A stretch of DNA of 64,000 nucleotides. It comes from Paenibacillus sp. DMB5 (lineage in GTDB: Bacteria; Bacillota; Bacilli; Paenibacillales; Paenibacillaceae). Shown one piece after another: positions 8,984-17,868 of this stretch. The notes below the pieces were generated by a model. The model did no database searches. It was not told the DNA's origin and was given only the letters and a program-made list of their open reading frames with translations. The position numbers and the translations under genes are program-made. The stretch covers positions 1-64,000 of the forward strand of contig NZ_LRAC01000133.1 in NCBI RefSeq assembly GCF_001517085.1. Direction: 5' to 3'. How positions within the stretch are numbered: the stretch's first letter is position 1; the number at the start of each line of letters is the position of its first letter.

Positions 8984-9013
8984 ATTATAACATATGGACC
9001 TAAATTTGTTTAA
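8984..9013 (-). promoter_or_regulatory. Promoter for the DUF3891 gene group
   Basis: On the minus strand TTAAAC (9013-9008), then TATAAT (8989-8984), with 18 bases between. Initiation near 8976 would leave a leader of about 37 bases before the ATG at 8939. The remaining intergenic sequence up to 9222 shows no gene I can support. Confidence 0.5.
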
Positions 9014-9222
9014 GTTTCCCTTATACCCTGCACTGCTTATGTATCTGCGGAATGTATATCATGTACCCGTTATGGCAGCAAAAAGAAACATACAAACATT
9101 TACCAGCGTGATGTCTGAGCCGATAATTCACAGAACTGTACCAATCGTACTTTATATAGGCGTTTCCGGCAAAATCTCCCCGCAAAGCGCAGCCTGTTCA
9201 TGTCCCGAACATATACAAAAAA

Positions 9223-9289
9223 GCCGTTCCCTGAGGCGGAATTCGCCTTAAGGAACAGCTTAAAACAGCGGTATAGCTGTCTGAACGGC
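9223..9289. terminator. Branched hairpin terminator after sdhB
   Basis: An outer stem GCCGTTC (9223-9229) with GAACGGC (9283-9289) encloses two smaller hairpins: AGGCG/CGCCT (9234-9248) and ACAGC/GCTGT (9265-9280). AAAAAA on the left supplies the U-tract for minus-strand transcripts of sdhCAB. Confidence 0.75.
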
Positions 9290-9327
9290 TTCCTTTTTAT
9301 CAGCCGCCTATGCCCAGTAATATGGAG

Positions 9328-10092
9328 TTACACACCCAGCCAGCGCTTGAACATATGCTTGGTGGTCTGTTTGTTGATCTCGGCGATTGAGGTGGTCAGC
9401 GGAATGCCCTTCGGACAGGCGCGTACGCAGTTCTGCGAGTTACCGCAGCCGTCAATCCCGCCATCCTCCATCAGCGCTTCCAGGCGGTCGTCGGCGTTCA
9501 TTTCACCCGTAGGGTGGGCGTTGAACAGCCGTACCTGGGAAATGGCAGCCGGCCCGATGAAATTGGTTTTCTCGTTAACGTTCGGGCAAGCCTCCAGGCA
9601 GACACCGCAGGTCATGCATTTGGACAGTTCATAAGCCCACTGGCGTTTTTTCTCGGCCATCCGCGGTCCCGGACCCAGATCATACGTACCGTCAATCGGA
9701 ATCCATGCTTTGACGCGCTTGAGCGCATTGAACATCCGGCTGCGGTCGATAACGAGGTCGCGCACTACCGGAAAGGTCTTCATCGGCTCAATCCGCACCG
9801 GCTGCTCCAGATTGTCGATCAAAGCTGCGCAGGCCTGGCGCGGCTTGCCGTTGATGACCATCGAGCAGGCGCCGCACACTTCCTCCAGACAGTTGGAGTC
9901 CCAGCAGATCGGAACCGTGCTGTCGCCGCTGGCGTTGACCGGGTTACGCTGGATTTCCATTAAAGCGCTGATTACGTTCATCCCCGGCCGGTAAGCCAGC
10001 TCAAATTCCTCTGTATAGGGCGAGCTCTCCGGTGCGTCCTGGCGGGTAATGATAAATTTCACGTTTTTGGGAGCTGCAGCTGTTTCCGCCAT
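9328..10092 (-). CDS. sdhB: Succinate dehydrogenase iron-sulfur subunit
   Basis: 254-residue electron-transfer subunit of succinate:menaquinone oxidoreductase at the inner face of the membrane. Cysteines for three clusters are in place: an N-terminal plant-ferredoxin-type set (CWDSNCLEEVCGACS with a later Cys), then CMTCGVCLEACP and CGNSQNCVRACP for the 4Fe-4S and 3Fe-4S centres. The start is an ATG eight bases after AGGAGG. Last gene of sdhCAB, 27 bases after sdhA. Confidence 0.97.
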   Translation of the reverse strand: MAETAAAPKNVKFIITRQDAPESSPYTEEFELAYRPGMNVISALMEIQRNPVNASGDSTVPICWDSNCLEEVCGACSMVINGKPRQACAALIDNLEQPVRIEPMKTFPVVRDLVIDRSRMFNALKRVKAWIPIDGTYDLGPGPRMAEKKRQWAYELSKCMTCGVCLEACPNVNEKTNFIGPAAISQVRLFNAHPTGEMNADDRLEALMEDGGIDGCGNSQNCVRACPKGIPLTTSIAEINKQTTKHMFKRWLGV

Positions 10093-10119
10093 ATCGGTTA
10101 CCTCCTAAAAGTTTTATGC

Positions 10120-11862
10120 TTAATCTTTGGAATAGTCACGCACCCGCGGCGGGATCAGCGAGACATCCACTTCCTCGTAGGAAATTTTCGGGCCGTCAGG
10201 TGTCCAGGTTGCTTTGGTCGTCTTGAGGAACTCCTCATCGTTACGGTTCGGGAATTCCGGCTTGTAGTGGGCTCCGCGGCTCTCATTGCGCAGCAGCGCC
10301 CCCAGCGTCATCGCCTCGGCCAGCTCCAGCATGTTCCACAGCTGGCGGGTGAAGGCTACACCCTGGTTGTTCCAGCGTGAAGTATCACTCATATTAATGC
10401 GGCCGTAACGCTCCTTGAGCTCTTTAATTTTGCCGATGGTCGCTTCAAGCCGTTTGTTCTCGCGCACCACGGTCATGTTGGCAGTCATCCATTCACCCAG
10501 CTCTTTGTGGATCACATAGGCGTTTTCTGTACCGGACATGCCGAGCAGAGTCTCGTATTTGCCAACCTGCTGCTTATGGAAGCTGTCGAATACACTGGAC
10601 GGAATATCCTGGACGGATTTCTTAAGCCCTTTAATATATTCCACGGCCTTCGGCCCCGACACCATACCGCCGTAGATCGCCGAGACGAGCGAGTTCGCGC
10701 CTAGACGGTTCGCGCCGTGATACTGGTATTCACATTCGCCTGCGGCGAATAGTCCCGGAATGTTAGTCATCTGGTTATAATCGACCCACATGCCGCCCAT
10801 GGAGTAGTGGACCGCCGGGAAAATCTTCATCGGAATCTTGCGCGGATCATCACCCATGAACTTCTCATAGATTTCGATAATGCCGCCCAGCTTGACATCA
10901 AGCTCTTTAGGGTCCTTGTGCGACAGATCAAGGTAGACCATATTTTCCCCGTTAATGCCCAGGCCCTGATCCACACATACGTTGAAAATCTCACGGGTCG
11001 CAATATCACGCGGCACCAGGTTTCCGTAGGACGGATATTTCTCCTCCAGGAAGTACCATGGCTTGCCGTCCTTGTAGGTCCAGATGCGTCCGCCTTCACC
11101 GCGCGCCGATTCCGACATCAGCCGCAGCTTGTCGTCGCCCGGAATTGCCGTCGGATGGATCTGGATGAATTCCCCGTTGGCATAATGCACACCCTGCTGA
11201 TAGACCGCACTGGCTGCAGTTCCTGTATTGATAACCGAGTTGGTTGTTTTGCCAAAAATAATCCCCGGACCGCCGCTGGCCAGAATAACCGCATCGGACG
11301 GGAAGGTCTGAATTTCCATCGTCTTCAGGTTCTGTGCGCTAATGCCGCGGCAGACGCCCGCATCGTCGAGAATAACCGAGAGGAACTCCCAGTTCTCGCT
11401 CTTGGTCACAAGGCCTTCGGCCTCCCAGCGGCGTACCTGCTCATCAAGCGCGTACAGCAGCTGCTGGCCGGTGGTCGCCCCCGCAAAAGCCGTCCGGTGG
11501 CGTTTCGTACCCCCGAAGCGGCGGAAATCGAGCAGCCCCTCCGGCGTGCGGTTGAACATAACACCCATCCGGTCCATCAGGTGGATGATTCCCGGCGCCG
11601 CCTCACACATCGCCTTGACCGGAGGCTGGTTCGCCAGGAAGTCACCGCCGTAGACGGTATCGTCAAAATGCTCCCAGGGCGAGTCGCCCTCACCTTTTGT
11701 ATTGACAGCTCCGTTGATGCCGCCTTGTGCACAGACCGAGTGCGATCTTTTGACGGGAACGAGAGAGAATAGATGAACATGTGCGCCGGCTTCCGCTGCC
11801 TTGATGGTAGCCATCAGGCCAGCCAGCCCGCCGCCCACGATAATGATATCGGCTGATGCCAT
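10120..11862 (-). CDS. sdhA: Succinate dehydrogenase flavoprotein subunit
   Basis: 580-residue catalytic subunit that oxidises succinate to fumarate. An FAD-binding GGGLAG sits near the N-terminus, the covalent FAD-linking His lies in SHSVCAQGG, and the catalytic region includes HPTAIPG and the Arg-containing SESARGEGG. The start is the ATG at 11862, seven bases after AGGAGG; a reading frame extending further upstream has no comparable site. Middle gene of sdhCAB with sdhC upstream and sdhB downstream. Confidence 0.97.
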   Translation of the reverse strand: MASADIIIVGGGLAGLMATIKAAEAGAHVHLFSLVPVKRSHSVCAQGGINGAVNTKGEGDSPWEHFDDTVYGGDFLANQPPVKAMCEAAPGIIHLMDRMGVMFNRTPEGLLDFRRFGGTKRHRTAFAGATTGQQLLYALDEQVRRWEAEGLVTKSENWEFLSVILDDAGVCRGISAQNLKTMEIQTFPSDAVILASGGPGIIFGKTTNSVINTGTAASAVYQQGVHYANGEFIQIHPTAIPGDDKLRLMSESARGEGGRIWTYKDGKPWYFLEEKYPSYGNLVPRDIATREIFNVCVDQGLGINGENMVYLDLSHKDPKELDVKLGGIIEIYEKFMGDDPRKIPMKIFPAVHYSMGGMWVDYNQMTNIPGLFAAGECEYQYHGANRLGANSLVSAIYGGMVSGPKAVEYIKGLKKSVQDIPSSVFDSFHKQQVGKYETLLGMSGTENAYVIHKELGEWMTANMTVVRENKRLEATIGKIKELKERYGRINMSDTSRWNNQGVAFTRQLWNMLELAEAMTLGALLRNESRGAHYKPEFPNRNDEEFLKTTKATWTPDGPKISYEEVDVSLIPPRVRDYSKD

Positions 11863-11944
11863 GAGAGTTCCTCCTAAAGTTTTGTAGGGATACATTTAAT
11901 ATAGGTTCATACAAAACCGTCTCTTGTAACAGACCTCCACCCGC

Positions 11945-12610
11945 TTACAGCAGTGTACGGAGATGCTGTGCGGCACTGGCCGCGGTCTGGAATTCACTGT
12001 CACGGAAGGTGAACAGGGAGATCAGGAACATAAAGGTTACGATGACAAAAAGACCGAGACAAAGTATAGAGGACACTCTTTGCGAGCGCGGGCCGACGGT
12101 AATTCCCCAGCTGATCAGGAAGGACCACAGGCCGTTGGAGAAGTGGAAGCAGGCAGCAATGATTGCAATCACATAAATCGCCAGCATCAGCGGCTGGGTC
12201 GCAATTTCATGCATGACTCCGCCGAGCTCCTCATGTTCAACATTGCCTACGGCGACCTGAAAACGCGTCTCGAACATATGCCAGACAATGAAGATAAAGG
12301 TAATGACGCCGCTGATCCGCTGCAGGGTATAACGCCAGTTTCTTTCCAGGTTGAAGCGGTTCAGGTTCGGCTTGGACTGGTATGCGATATACAGCCCGTA
12401 AACCCCGTGATACAGCAGCGGAAGCCAGATCCCGAACAATTCCAGGAAGAAGACAAGCGGCAGGCTGTTCAGCCATAGCACACTGTCGGTGAAGCCTGAA
12501 GCGCCACCCTCTACTGCCGCGAAATTCGTCATCATGTGTTCGATGAAGAAGAATCCGAGCGGGATAACGCCGAGCAAGGAATGAATCTTTCTGGAATAAA
12601 ATCCTCTCAT
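11945..12610 (-). CDS. sdhC: Succinate dehydrogenase cytochrome b558 subunit
   Basis: 221-residue membrane anchor with five hydrophobic segments, as in the diheme cytochrome b558 of Bacillus. Histidines for heme ligation are present near the start (KIHSLLG, FIEHMMTN), in the middle (LYHGVYG, VWHMFE) and in CFHFSNG. The start is the ATG at 12610 with AAAGGGGAC upstream, which gives the normal N-terminus MRGFYSRKIHS. First gene of the operon. A cre-like site lies 24 bases upstream. Confidence 0.94.
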   Translation of the reverse strand: MRGFYSRKIHSLLGVIPLGFFFIEHMMTNFAAVEGGASGFTDSVLWLNSLPLVFFLELFGIWLPLLYHGVYGLYIAYQSKPNLNRFNLERNWRYTLQRISGVITFIFIVWHMFETRFQVAVGNVEHEELGGVMHEIATQPLMLAIYVIAIIAACFHFSNGLWSFLISWGITVGPRSQRVSSILCLGLFVIVTFMFLISLFTFRDSEFQTAASAAQHLRTLL

Positions 12611-12633
12611 GCAAAGTGTCCCCTTTCCGATTA

Positions 12634-12647
12634 AAACAGCGTTTTCA
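12634..12647 (-). promoter_or_regulatory. cre-like CcpA site upstream of sdhC
   Basis: The minus strand reads TGAAAACGCTGTTT, matching the catabolite response element consensus TGWAANCGNTNWCA at all but the last two positions. It sits between the sdhC start and the rest of the intergenic region, a place where CcpA would block transcription. Confidence 0.45.
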
Positions 12648-12761
12648 TTAATGAGCATACACCGCCGGGAGTACAGTTGAAACAGGGGAAGAAAGGCCTC
12701 GTCAGCTCACCAGACATCTATTTTCACCGTTATCCATTGTTTTCCCGGACTTTGCTCTAAC

Positions 12762-12778
12762 ATTCACAATATGTGAAT
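12762..12778. promoter_or_regulatory. 7-3-7 inverted repeat in the sdhC/LysR intergenic region
   Basis: ATTCACA, three bases, TGTGAAT: a perfect inverted repeat of operator size. The 433-base space between sdhC and the LysR gene (12611-13043) also holds the cre-like and Fur-like sites listed separately and no gene. The regulator is unknown; the arms do not have the orientation expected for Rex or Fnr. Confidence 0.4.
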
Positions 12779-12878
12779 ATCTTGTGTCACTTTTTATGTT
12801 ACTCTTTTTTGTCTTATAAGGGAATTGCAATCTAATTATTAATCGTTATACTATATTTGCATAAGAATATTTTTAATA

Positions 12879-12893
12879 TGATAATAATTCTCA
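12879..12893. promoter_or_regulatory. Fur-box-like 7-1-7 site
   Basis: TGATAATAATTCTCA matches the Bacillus-type 7-1-7 Fur consensus TGATAATNATTATCA with one mismatch. It lies 150 bases before the LysR start and about 270 before sdhC. Iron control of the iron-rich SdhCAB complex is plausible, but in B. subtilis this is mostly post-transcriptional. Confidence 0.4.
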
Positions 12894-13043
12894 TTTAGAG
12901 CAGAGATTTCCCGGCTATACTGCCTTTTTGCTATACAGGACAAGCTTGTAGTGGCGGCTATGCTATGAGTAATATCACTTTCATCCATAGACAATGAGCG
13001 TACAGTATCAGCATTACCCTAGATTGGTCAAAGGAGAACCCTT

Positions 13044-13943
13044 ATGTTCGATGATTTGGACATTTTTGCCGCGGTTGTAGAGCATTCCAGCCTCAACCGG
13101 GCCTCGCGCCAGCTCAATCTGTCCCAGCCTGCCCTTTCACGTAAAATCTCCAAGCTGGAGGAACGCCTTGGCGTTACCCTGTTCAACCGGTTCGGTAAAC
13201 GGCTGGAGCTGACTGAGGTGGGACGCCTTACTTATACTTATGCGCTTGAACAGCGTCAGCAGCGTTCCAATTTCCTTGAAGCGCTGTCCAAATTCAAGGA
13301 AGGCGAGCCGCAGCTCGTCACCCTGGGGGCCAGCCTTACCACCCTGCAGACGACGCTGCCGCCGCTTGTGAACGCCTACATGGAGAAATATCCGGCTGCC
13401 GAGCTGAAGCTGGTTACCGGCCGGACGCATGAGATTGTCTCCTCGGTCAGCGAAGGCCGGAGCGATGTCGGCATTGTCGCCTCCTCCATTCAGGAGCCGG
13501 GCCTGCGCTGCATTCCGCTGTTTGAGGACCAGCTCCGGCTTGTTGTCTCCGAGCACCATCCCTTGACCCTGAATGCAAAGCTGACGATGGATGACCTCAG
13601 CCGGCTGCCGATGATCCTGTTCTCCAAGGGCACCTGGTACCGCCGCATGACCGATGAGCTGTTCCAGCGCTGCGGCACCGATCCTGACGTAAGGATGGAG
13701 ATTGACTCCTTCGAGGCAATCGTCCGGCTCCTGCCGACAATCAAGGCCGCTGCGCTGCTGCCGAAATCCTACCTGCGTCCGGAGCTGCTGAACGGAGGCG
13801 GGCTGGTCTCCCTGCACATCAAGGAGCTGGAGCAGACCCAGCGCACCACCTGCCTGATCTATCCGAGCAGCGGCGGACTGAGCACAGCTGCCCGCTGCCT
13901 TGTACAGGTTACAGAGGAAGTGTTCCTCGCAGGCCGTGAGTAA
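13044..13943 (+). CDS. LysR-family transcriptional regulator
   Basis: 299-residue regulator divergent from sdhCAB. The N-terminal helix-turn-helix (NRASRQLNLSQPALSRKISKLEERLG, seen at about residues 18-44) is followed by a two-lobe effector domain (for example GRSDVGIVASS and SEHHPLT). AAAGGAG lies ten bases before the ATG. The divergent arrangement makes it a candidate regulator of sdhCAB, but nothing in the sequence proves this. A long hairpin follows the stop. Confidence 0.9.
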   Translation: MFDDLDIFAAVVEHSSLNRASRQLNLSQPALSRKISKLEERLGVTLFNRFGKRLELTEVGRLTYTYALEQRQQRSNFLEALSKFKEGEPQLVTLGASLTTLQTTLPPLVNAYMEKYPAAELKLVTGRTHEIVSSVSEGRSDVGIVASSIQEPGLRCIPLFEDQLRLVVSEHHPLTLNAKLTMDDLSRLPMILFSKGTWYRRMTDELFQRCGTDPDVRMEIDSFEAIVRLLPTIKAAALLPKSYLRPELLNGGGLVSLHIKELEQTQRTTCLIYPSSGGLSTAARCLVQVTEEVFLAGRE

Positions 13944-13951
13944 AACGCAAA

Positions 13952-13995
13952 TCCCCGCAGGCCTTCCATATCGCTATGGATCGGCCCGCCGGGGA
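13952..13995. terminator. Hairpin between convergent LysR and solute-binding genes
   Basis: TCCCCG (13952-13957) with CGGGGA (13990-13995), GGCC (13960-13963) with GGCC (13983-13986) and TCCATA (13965-13970) with TATGGA (13975-13980) form one long broken stem. The U-tract is poor on both strands, so termination is inferred from its place between convergent genes. Confidence 0.5.
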
Positions 13996-14040
13996 CGGTT
14001 TAACTGTGGCGCTGTTCAGTTATACAGGGGTACTCCCGGA

Positions 14041-15690
14041 TTAACGGAACTGGCCTGCATCAATTGCTTTTTGCTTCTCGTCGAGGATTTCCTGGTACCC
14101 TGCATCCAGGTAAGTCTTCTTCGCTGCTTCATAGTTGGCGTCAAAGTCAGCTTCCGGTGCCAGTACAATCTTCACATACAGCTCCTGGAAGAGGGTATTA
14201 AGGTCTGCTTTGTATTCGTTAACTTTCTCAAGTACAGTAGTGAACATAGCATCCGGTGTACGGAATTCCGCTACTTCGTTATAGTATTTCACCAGATCGT
14301 CAGCCAGATATTCATAGCCGGCAGGCGCCCAGTTGCGCAGGTTTGCTTTGAGTGTTTTCTCAGGATCAGGGTACTGGGCGATTTCTGTTACAAGACCCCA
14401 GTAGTCTTTGTTGTTGTTCTGGGACAATACAGATTCACCTTTGAAGTCCGGATTCTTAACAGCAATGCCTTCTGCGTCAAGCGTATAGTTCTCGCCTTCA
14501 ACACCGTTCTGGAACTTGAACAGGTTCTCCGGCTGGCTCAGCCATTCCAGATACATCCACACTGCAGCGCGTTCTTCGTCAGTGGTTTCATAATTGATCC
14601 CCATGATGAAGCCGAACGGCCAGTAGGCGCGGCCTTGCGGCTGACGGCCTTCAGGAACTCCTGCAAACGGAGGCACAATAGCGAATTCAGCGTTAGGATC
14701 ATTGGCCAGTGTTGCCGAAATAACATCCGTATTATTGGTCAGATAGAGGCCGAAGGTACCTGTTTTGCCGGAAACGAATTCCGATTTGATCTTCTGCTCG
14801 TCGGTGCGCAGATAGAATTCTTTATCAATAAGTCCGTTGTTGTATTGATAGTTCAGGTTACGCAGCCAGCGCTCAGTATCAGCAGTAGTGAAGTCGGCAA
14901 CGCTCAGGTCGGAGTATAGTGCACGGTAATTGGCATCAATCGGCCAGTCACGGAATGCATAGTTATAGTTGAAGCTGTTTGCAGTCAAGCTGCCCCCGGT
15001 TACACCGAGTCCGGCTTCCTTCCATTTCACGAGCATCTCATTGTACTTCTCAAGGGAAGTCAGGTCCTCAACCTTCATACCGACCTTCTCTACCCAGTCC
15101 TTACGGATGATGGTAGTGAAGTTGTCAGCTTCCGGACGTGCTGCGTAGAAGAAAATGTTCTTGTCGTCAACAATACCGTACTGCTTGATGGTCTCACCCA
15201 TGTTCGCCCAGTAAGTCGGGGCGTAGTTTTCGATCTCAGACCAGTCCAGCGGCTGCATAACATCTTCACCATAGTAAGTAAGCGCTTGCGGCATGTCGTA
15301 GTGGAAAATGATATCCGGAGCTTTGTGCGACGCCAGCAGCTGTTCAAAGTCGATAACTTCGCTCTTGCGGGTAATCGGAATGTAGTTAACGTCGATGTTG
15401 TACTTGTCGCCGAATTCCTTTTGAACCCAGCGGGTGTAATAGTTGTCTGTGACATTCCAGCCTTCGAACGCACGCTCATAGACCGGGATATCCAGCGTAA
15501 CCTTTTCTTTGAAGCCTTGTGAATAATCCGGGTATTTCCCTTCGGCAGCAGCGTTTGTAGCTGCCGCTGTCTCTGCAGGGCTGTTAGTGGCCGCGGCATT
15601 CTGTTTATTGTTGTTGCCGGAGCATCCGGCCAGCATGCCGGCCGTCATGACCGAGGCCATCATTAATGATACATACCCTTTTTTGTTCAT
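14041..15690 (-). CDS. Extracellular solute-binding lipoprotein of an oligosaccharide ABC transporter
   Basis: 549-residue substrate-binding protein. A lipoprotein signal with LAGC lipobox ends near residue 23, followed by an Asn/Ala-rich linker (residues 24-50) that holds the domain away from the membrane. The size and segments such as PDIIFHYDMPQ fit the LplA/YtcQ group, whose members bind complex plant or host oligosaccharides. It is the last gene after two permease genes; no ATPase is encoded here, and such systems normally use a shared MsmX-type ATPase. The esterase and AraC genes upstream point to pectin-derived substrates. Confidence 0.88.
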   Translation of the reverse strand: MNKKGYVSLMMASVMTAGMLAGCSGNNNKQNAAATNSPAETAAATNAAAEGKYPDYSQGFKEKVTLDIPVYERAFEGWNVTDNYYTRWVQKEFGDKYNIDVNYIPITRKSEVIDFEQLLASHKAPDIIFHYDMPQALTYYGEDVMQPLDWSEIENYAPTYWANMGETIKQYGIVDDKNIFFYAARPEADNFTTIIRKDWVEKVGMKVEDLTSLEKYNEMLVKWKEAGLGVTGGSLTANSFNYNYAFRDWPIDANYRALYSDLSVADFTTADTERWLRNLNYQYNNGLIDKEFYLRTDEQKIKSEFVSGKTGTFGLYLTNNTDVISATLANDPNAEFAIVPPFAGVPEGRQPQGRAYWPFGFIMGINYETTDEERAAVWMYLEWLSQPENLFKFQNGVEGENYTLDAEGIAVKNPDFKGESVLSQNNNKDYWGLVTEIAQYPDPEKTLKANLRNWAPAGYEYLADDLVKYYNEVAEFRTPDAMFTTVLEKVNEYKADLNTLFQELYVKIVLAPEADFDANYEAAKKTYLDAGYQEILDEKQKAIDAGQFR

Positions 15691-15747
15691 CGCAATTCCC
15701 CCAATTATAGTTTTCGTATTGAAGTATTCCTGCTGTGAAACATATAA

Positions 15748-16647
15748 TTACTCTTTGACTGCTCCGAGCATTACACCCTGTACAAAGTATTTCTGGACAA
15801 AGGGATAGATGCAGAGAATAGGCAAAGTAGCAAACACAACGACTGAGGCTTTCAGAACTTCAGGATTACTGAGCGTTACCGTAGTGGCTTCGAGCTGGAA
15901 GCTCTCACTGGCCTGAATGACCAGATAATACAGCTTGAGCTGCAGCGGCCGCAGATCAGTCGCATGCTTGATATAGAACAAGGCGTCCTGATAGGCGTTC
16001 CAGCGTCCAACCGCGTAGAAGAGTGACAGCGTCGCGATAATCGGCTTGGAAAGCGGAATCACAATGTTCCAGAGAATCCGGAAATGTCCGGCACCGTCAA
16101 TCCGTGCGGATTCCTCCAGGCTGACCGGAATACTGCTCGTCAGAGAGGTTTTCATGATCAGCAGGTTAAATGCACTAAAGGATAGCGGCAGTACCAGTGA
16201 CCAGATCGTATCCATCAGTCCCAGATTATTGATGTTCATGTAATCCGGAATAATCCCTCCGCTGAAATACATCGTGAACAGGAAGATGAAGGTAATGACC
16301 CGGCGGCCCTTGAACTGGGCTCTGGACAGCGGATAAGCTGCGCAGATGGTCAGGATCATCCCCAGAATCGTGAACAGTACGGTTACGATAACCGAGATGT
16401 ACAGGGACCGGAGGATACTGGCATCGGCAAAAATCTTGCTGTAAGCTTCCAGGGTAAAGCCCTTAGGCCACAGAAAAACCTTATTGGCTATAACGTAGGA
16501 ATCTGAACTGAGGGATTTGGAGGCCACATGCACGAACGGCAGCAGACACACCAGCGAAGCAACGATCAGACCGAATTTGATCAGCAGATCATAGATATCT
16601 ATACGCCATTTGCCGGTTGCGGCAGGAGTTACGGTTGATGCTTTCAT
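15748..16647 (-). CDS. Carbohydrate ABC transporter permease (LplC/YtcP type)
   Basis: 299-residue inner-membrane permease with six hydrophobic segments. The cytoplasmic coupling loop EESARIDGAGHFRILWNIVIPLSKP around residues 186-210 carries the EAA motif that contacts the ATPase. It follows the partner permease gene by 14 bases and precedes the solute-binding gene by 57 bases. It belongs to the ABC type-1 sugar permeases of the Lpl group. Confidence 0.92.
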   Translation of the reverse strand: MKASTVTPAATGKWRIDIYDLLIKFGLIVASLVCLLPFVHVASKSLSSDSYVIANKVFLWPKGFTLEAYSKIFADASILRSLYISVIVTVLFTILGMILTICAAYPLSRAQFKGRRVITFIFLFTMYFSGGIIPDYMNINNLGLMDTIWSLVLPLSFSAFNLLIMKTSLTSSIPVSLEESARIDGAGHFRILWNIVIPLSKPIIATLSLFYAVGRWNAYQDALFYIKHATDLRPLQLKLYYLVIQASESFQLEATTVTLSNPEVLKASVVVFATLPILCIYPFVQKYFVQGVMLGAVKE

Positions 16648-16661
16648 GGTTCCTCTCCTTT

Positions 16662-17618
16662 CTATAGTATTCCGTCCTCGCCAAGCTTCTTGGCCAGGCG
16701 GTCAGCTGATATGACCAGGATAATCCCGATGACGGACTGGAAGAGCCCGATTGCAGTCGCCCGGCTGAAGTTACCCGATTCAATCCCCCAGCGGTATACG
16801 AGAACAGGTATGGTGGTCGTGAATTCAGTAGTCGCCTTATTCTGCAGGGACCAGATCCGTTCGAACGAGCCGTCCATCACTTTCCCCAGACTCATGATCA
16901 GCAGCGTTACAATCGTAGCCCGGATGGAAGGAAGCGTAATATTCCATACCTTTCTCCAGCGTCCGGCCCCGTCCACGGTTGCCGCCTCATACATTTCCGG
17001 ATTGATTCCGCTGATTGCGGCCAGATAGATGATCGTTCCCCAGCCCATGCTGTGCCATACTCCGATGGCCAGATAGCTGACCAGCCAGTTTGTATCCTCC
17101 TGCAGGAACGGCACGCGGGTCCCGCCCATCAATTCAATGACATTATTGACGGCACCGCTTCCTTCGCTGAGCAGCTGGTACGCAATCGCCCCGATAATAA
17201 CCCAGGACAGAAAGTGCGGCAGATACAGCAGCGTCTGGTTTACCCTTTTAAACTTGATGCTCTTTACCTCGTTCAGCATCAGCGCCAGAATGATCGGCAT
17301 CGTGAAGCTGAATACAAGGTCAAGCACATTGAGCAGCAGCGTATTGCGCACAGCCCGTGTGAAGTCTGGCTTGGAGAAGATCTCCTGAAAGATTTCAAAT
17401 CCTACCCAGTCACTGCCCCAGAAGCCTCTGGCAATTTTGTAGTCTTTAAAAGCGATTACAAGCCCGGTCATCGGCATGTATTTGAAAACGATTACAAAAG
17501 CTAGCGGAAATAATACCAGCAGATACAGCTGCCAGTCACGGCGCAAATAATAGAGCGGGCCGTATTTTTTTCTTAATATAAGAGCCTGATTTGTTTGTGA
17601 AGCGCTTGCAGCTTTCAA
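16662..17618 (-). CDS. Sugar ABC transporter permease (LplB type)
   Basis: 318-residue inner-membrane permease with hydrophobic segments spaced as in LplB/YteP. The EAA loop appears as YEAATVDGAGRWRKVWNITLP in the second half. The start is a TTG at 17618 (MKAASASQTNQ) preceded by AGGGGGTG; the frame remains open to an ATG at 17732, but no ribosome binding site lies there. First gene of the transporter operon. A cre-like site (17804-17817) lies about 190 bases upstream. Confidence 0.9.
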   Translation of the reverse strand: MKAASASQTNQALILRKKYGPLYYLRRDWQLYLLVLFPLAFVIVFKYMPMTGLVIAFKDYKIARGFWGSDWVGFEIFQEIFSKPDFTRAVRNTLLLNVLDLVFSFTMPIILALMLNEVKSIKFKRVNQTLLYLPHFLSWVIIGAIAYQLLSEGSGAVNNVIELMGGTRVPFLQEDTNWLVSYLAIGVWHSMGWGTIIYLAAISGINPEMYEAATVDGAGRWRKVWNITLPSIRATIVTLLIMSLGKVMDGSFERIWSLQNKATTEFTTTIPVLVYRWGIESGNFSRATAIGLFQSVIGIILVISADRLAKKLGEDGIL

Positions 17619-17803
17619 AGTCTCACCCCCTGCAACATTTTTATCTTTTGGCCGGCTGTGTGATCCGGTGTGAGTCCAATGTATCCCGATTATCCGGTTT
17701 TGAAAATCATGAGTATTGATGATTCCCATCAAATTTGATTAGAGCGCGGTATTATCGGCTTTTGCAGCTTGTTTATAATCAAATATGATAGGCATTCCCA
17801 AAA

Positions 17804-17817
17804 ATAAAACGCTTTCA
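17804..17817 (-). promoter_or_regulatory. cre-like CcpA site before the sugar transporter operon
   Basis: On the minus strand TGAAAGCGTTTTAT matches 12 of 14 positions of TGWAANCGNTNWCA. It lies between the AraC gene terminator and the first permease gene, suggesting carbon catabolite control. Confidence 0.5.
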
Positions 17818-17835
17818 TTAATAAGAAAAACAAAT

Positions 17836-17866
17836 AAAAACCGCCGGCTGGCGGCCCCGAGGGGGC
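17836..17866 (-). terminator. Terminator after the AraC-type regulator gene
   Basis: CCGCC (17841-17845), loop, GGCGG (17850-17854), preceded on the plus strand by AAAAA and AT-rich bases that give UUUUUAUUUGUUUUU on the minus strand. A second GC hairpin GGCCCC/GGGGGC (17853-17866) lies just upstream in transcript order. Confidence 0.75.
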
Positions 17867-17868
17867 TC

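Noticed and set aside
8994..9251. 85-codon plus-strand frame with AAGGAG upstream
   Set aside because: It overlaps the promoter of the DUF3891 gene and ends inside the sdhB terminator; the product shows no domain or signal.
17592..17610. TGAAGCGCTTGCA as a cre site
   Set aside because: One base short of the cre spacing and inside the permease coding region.
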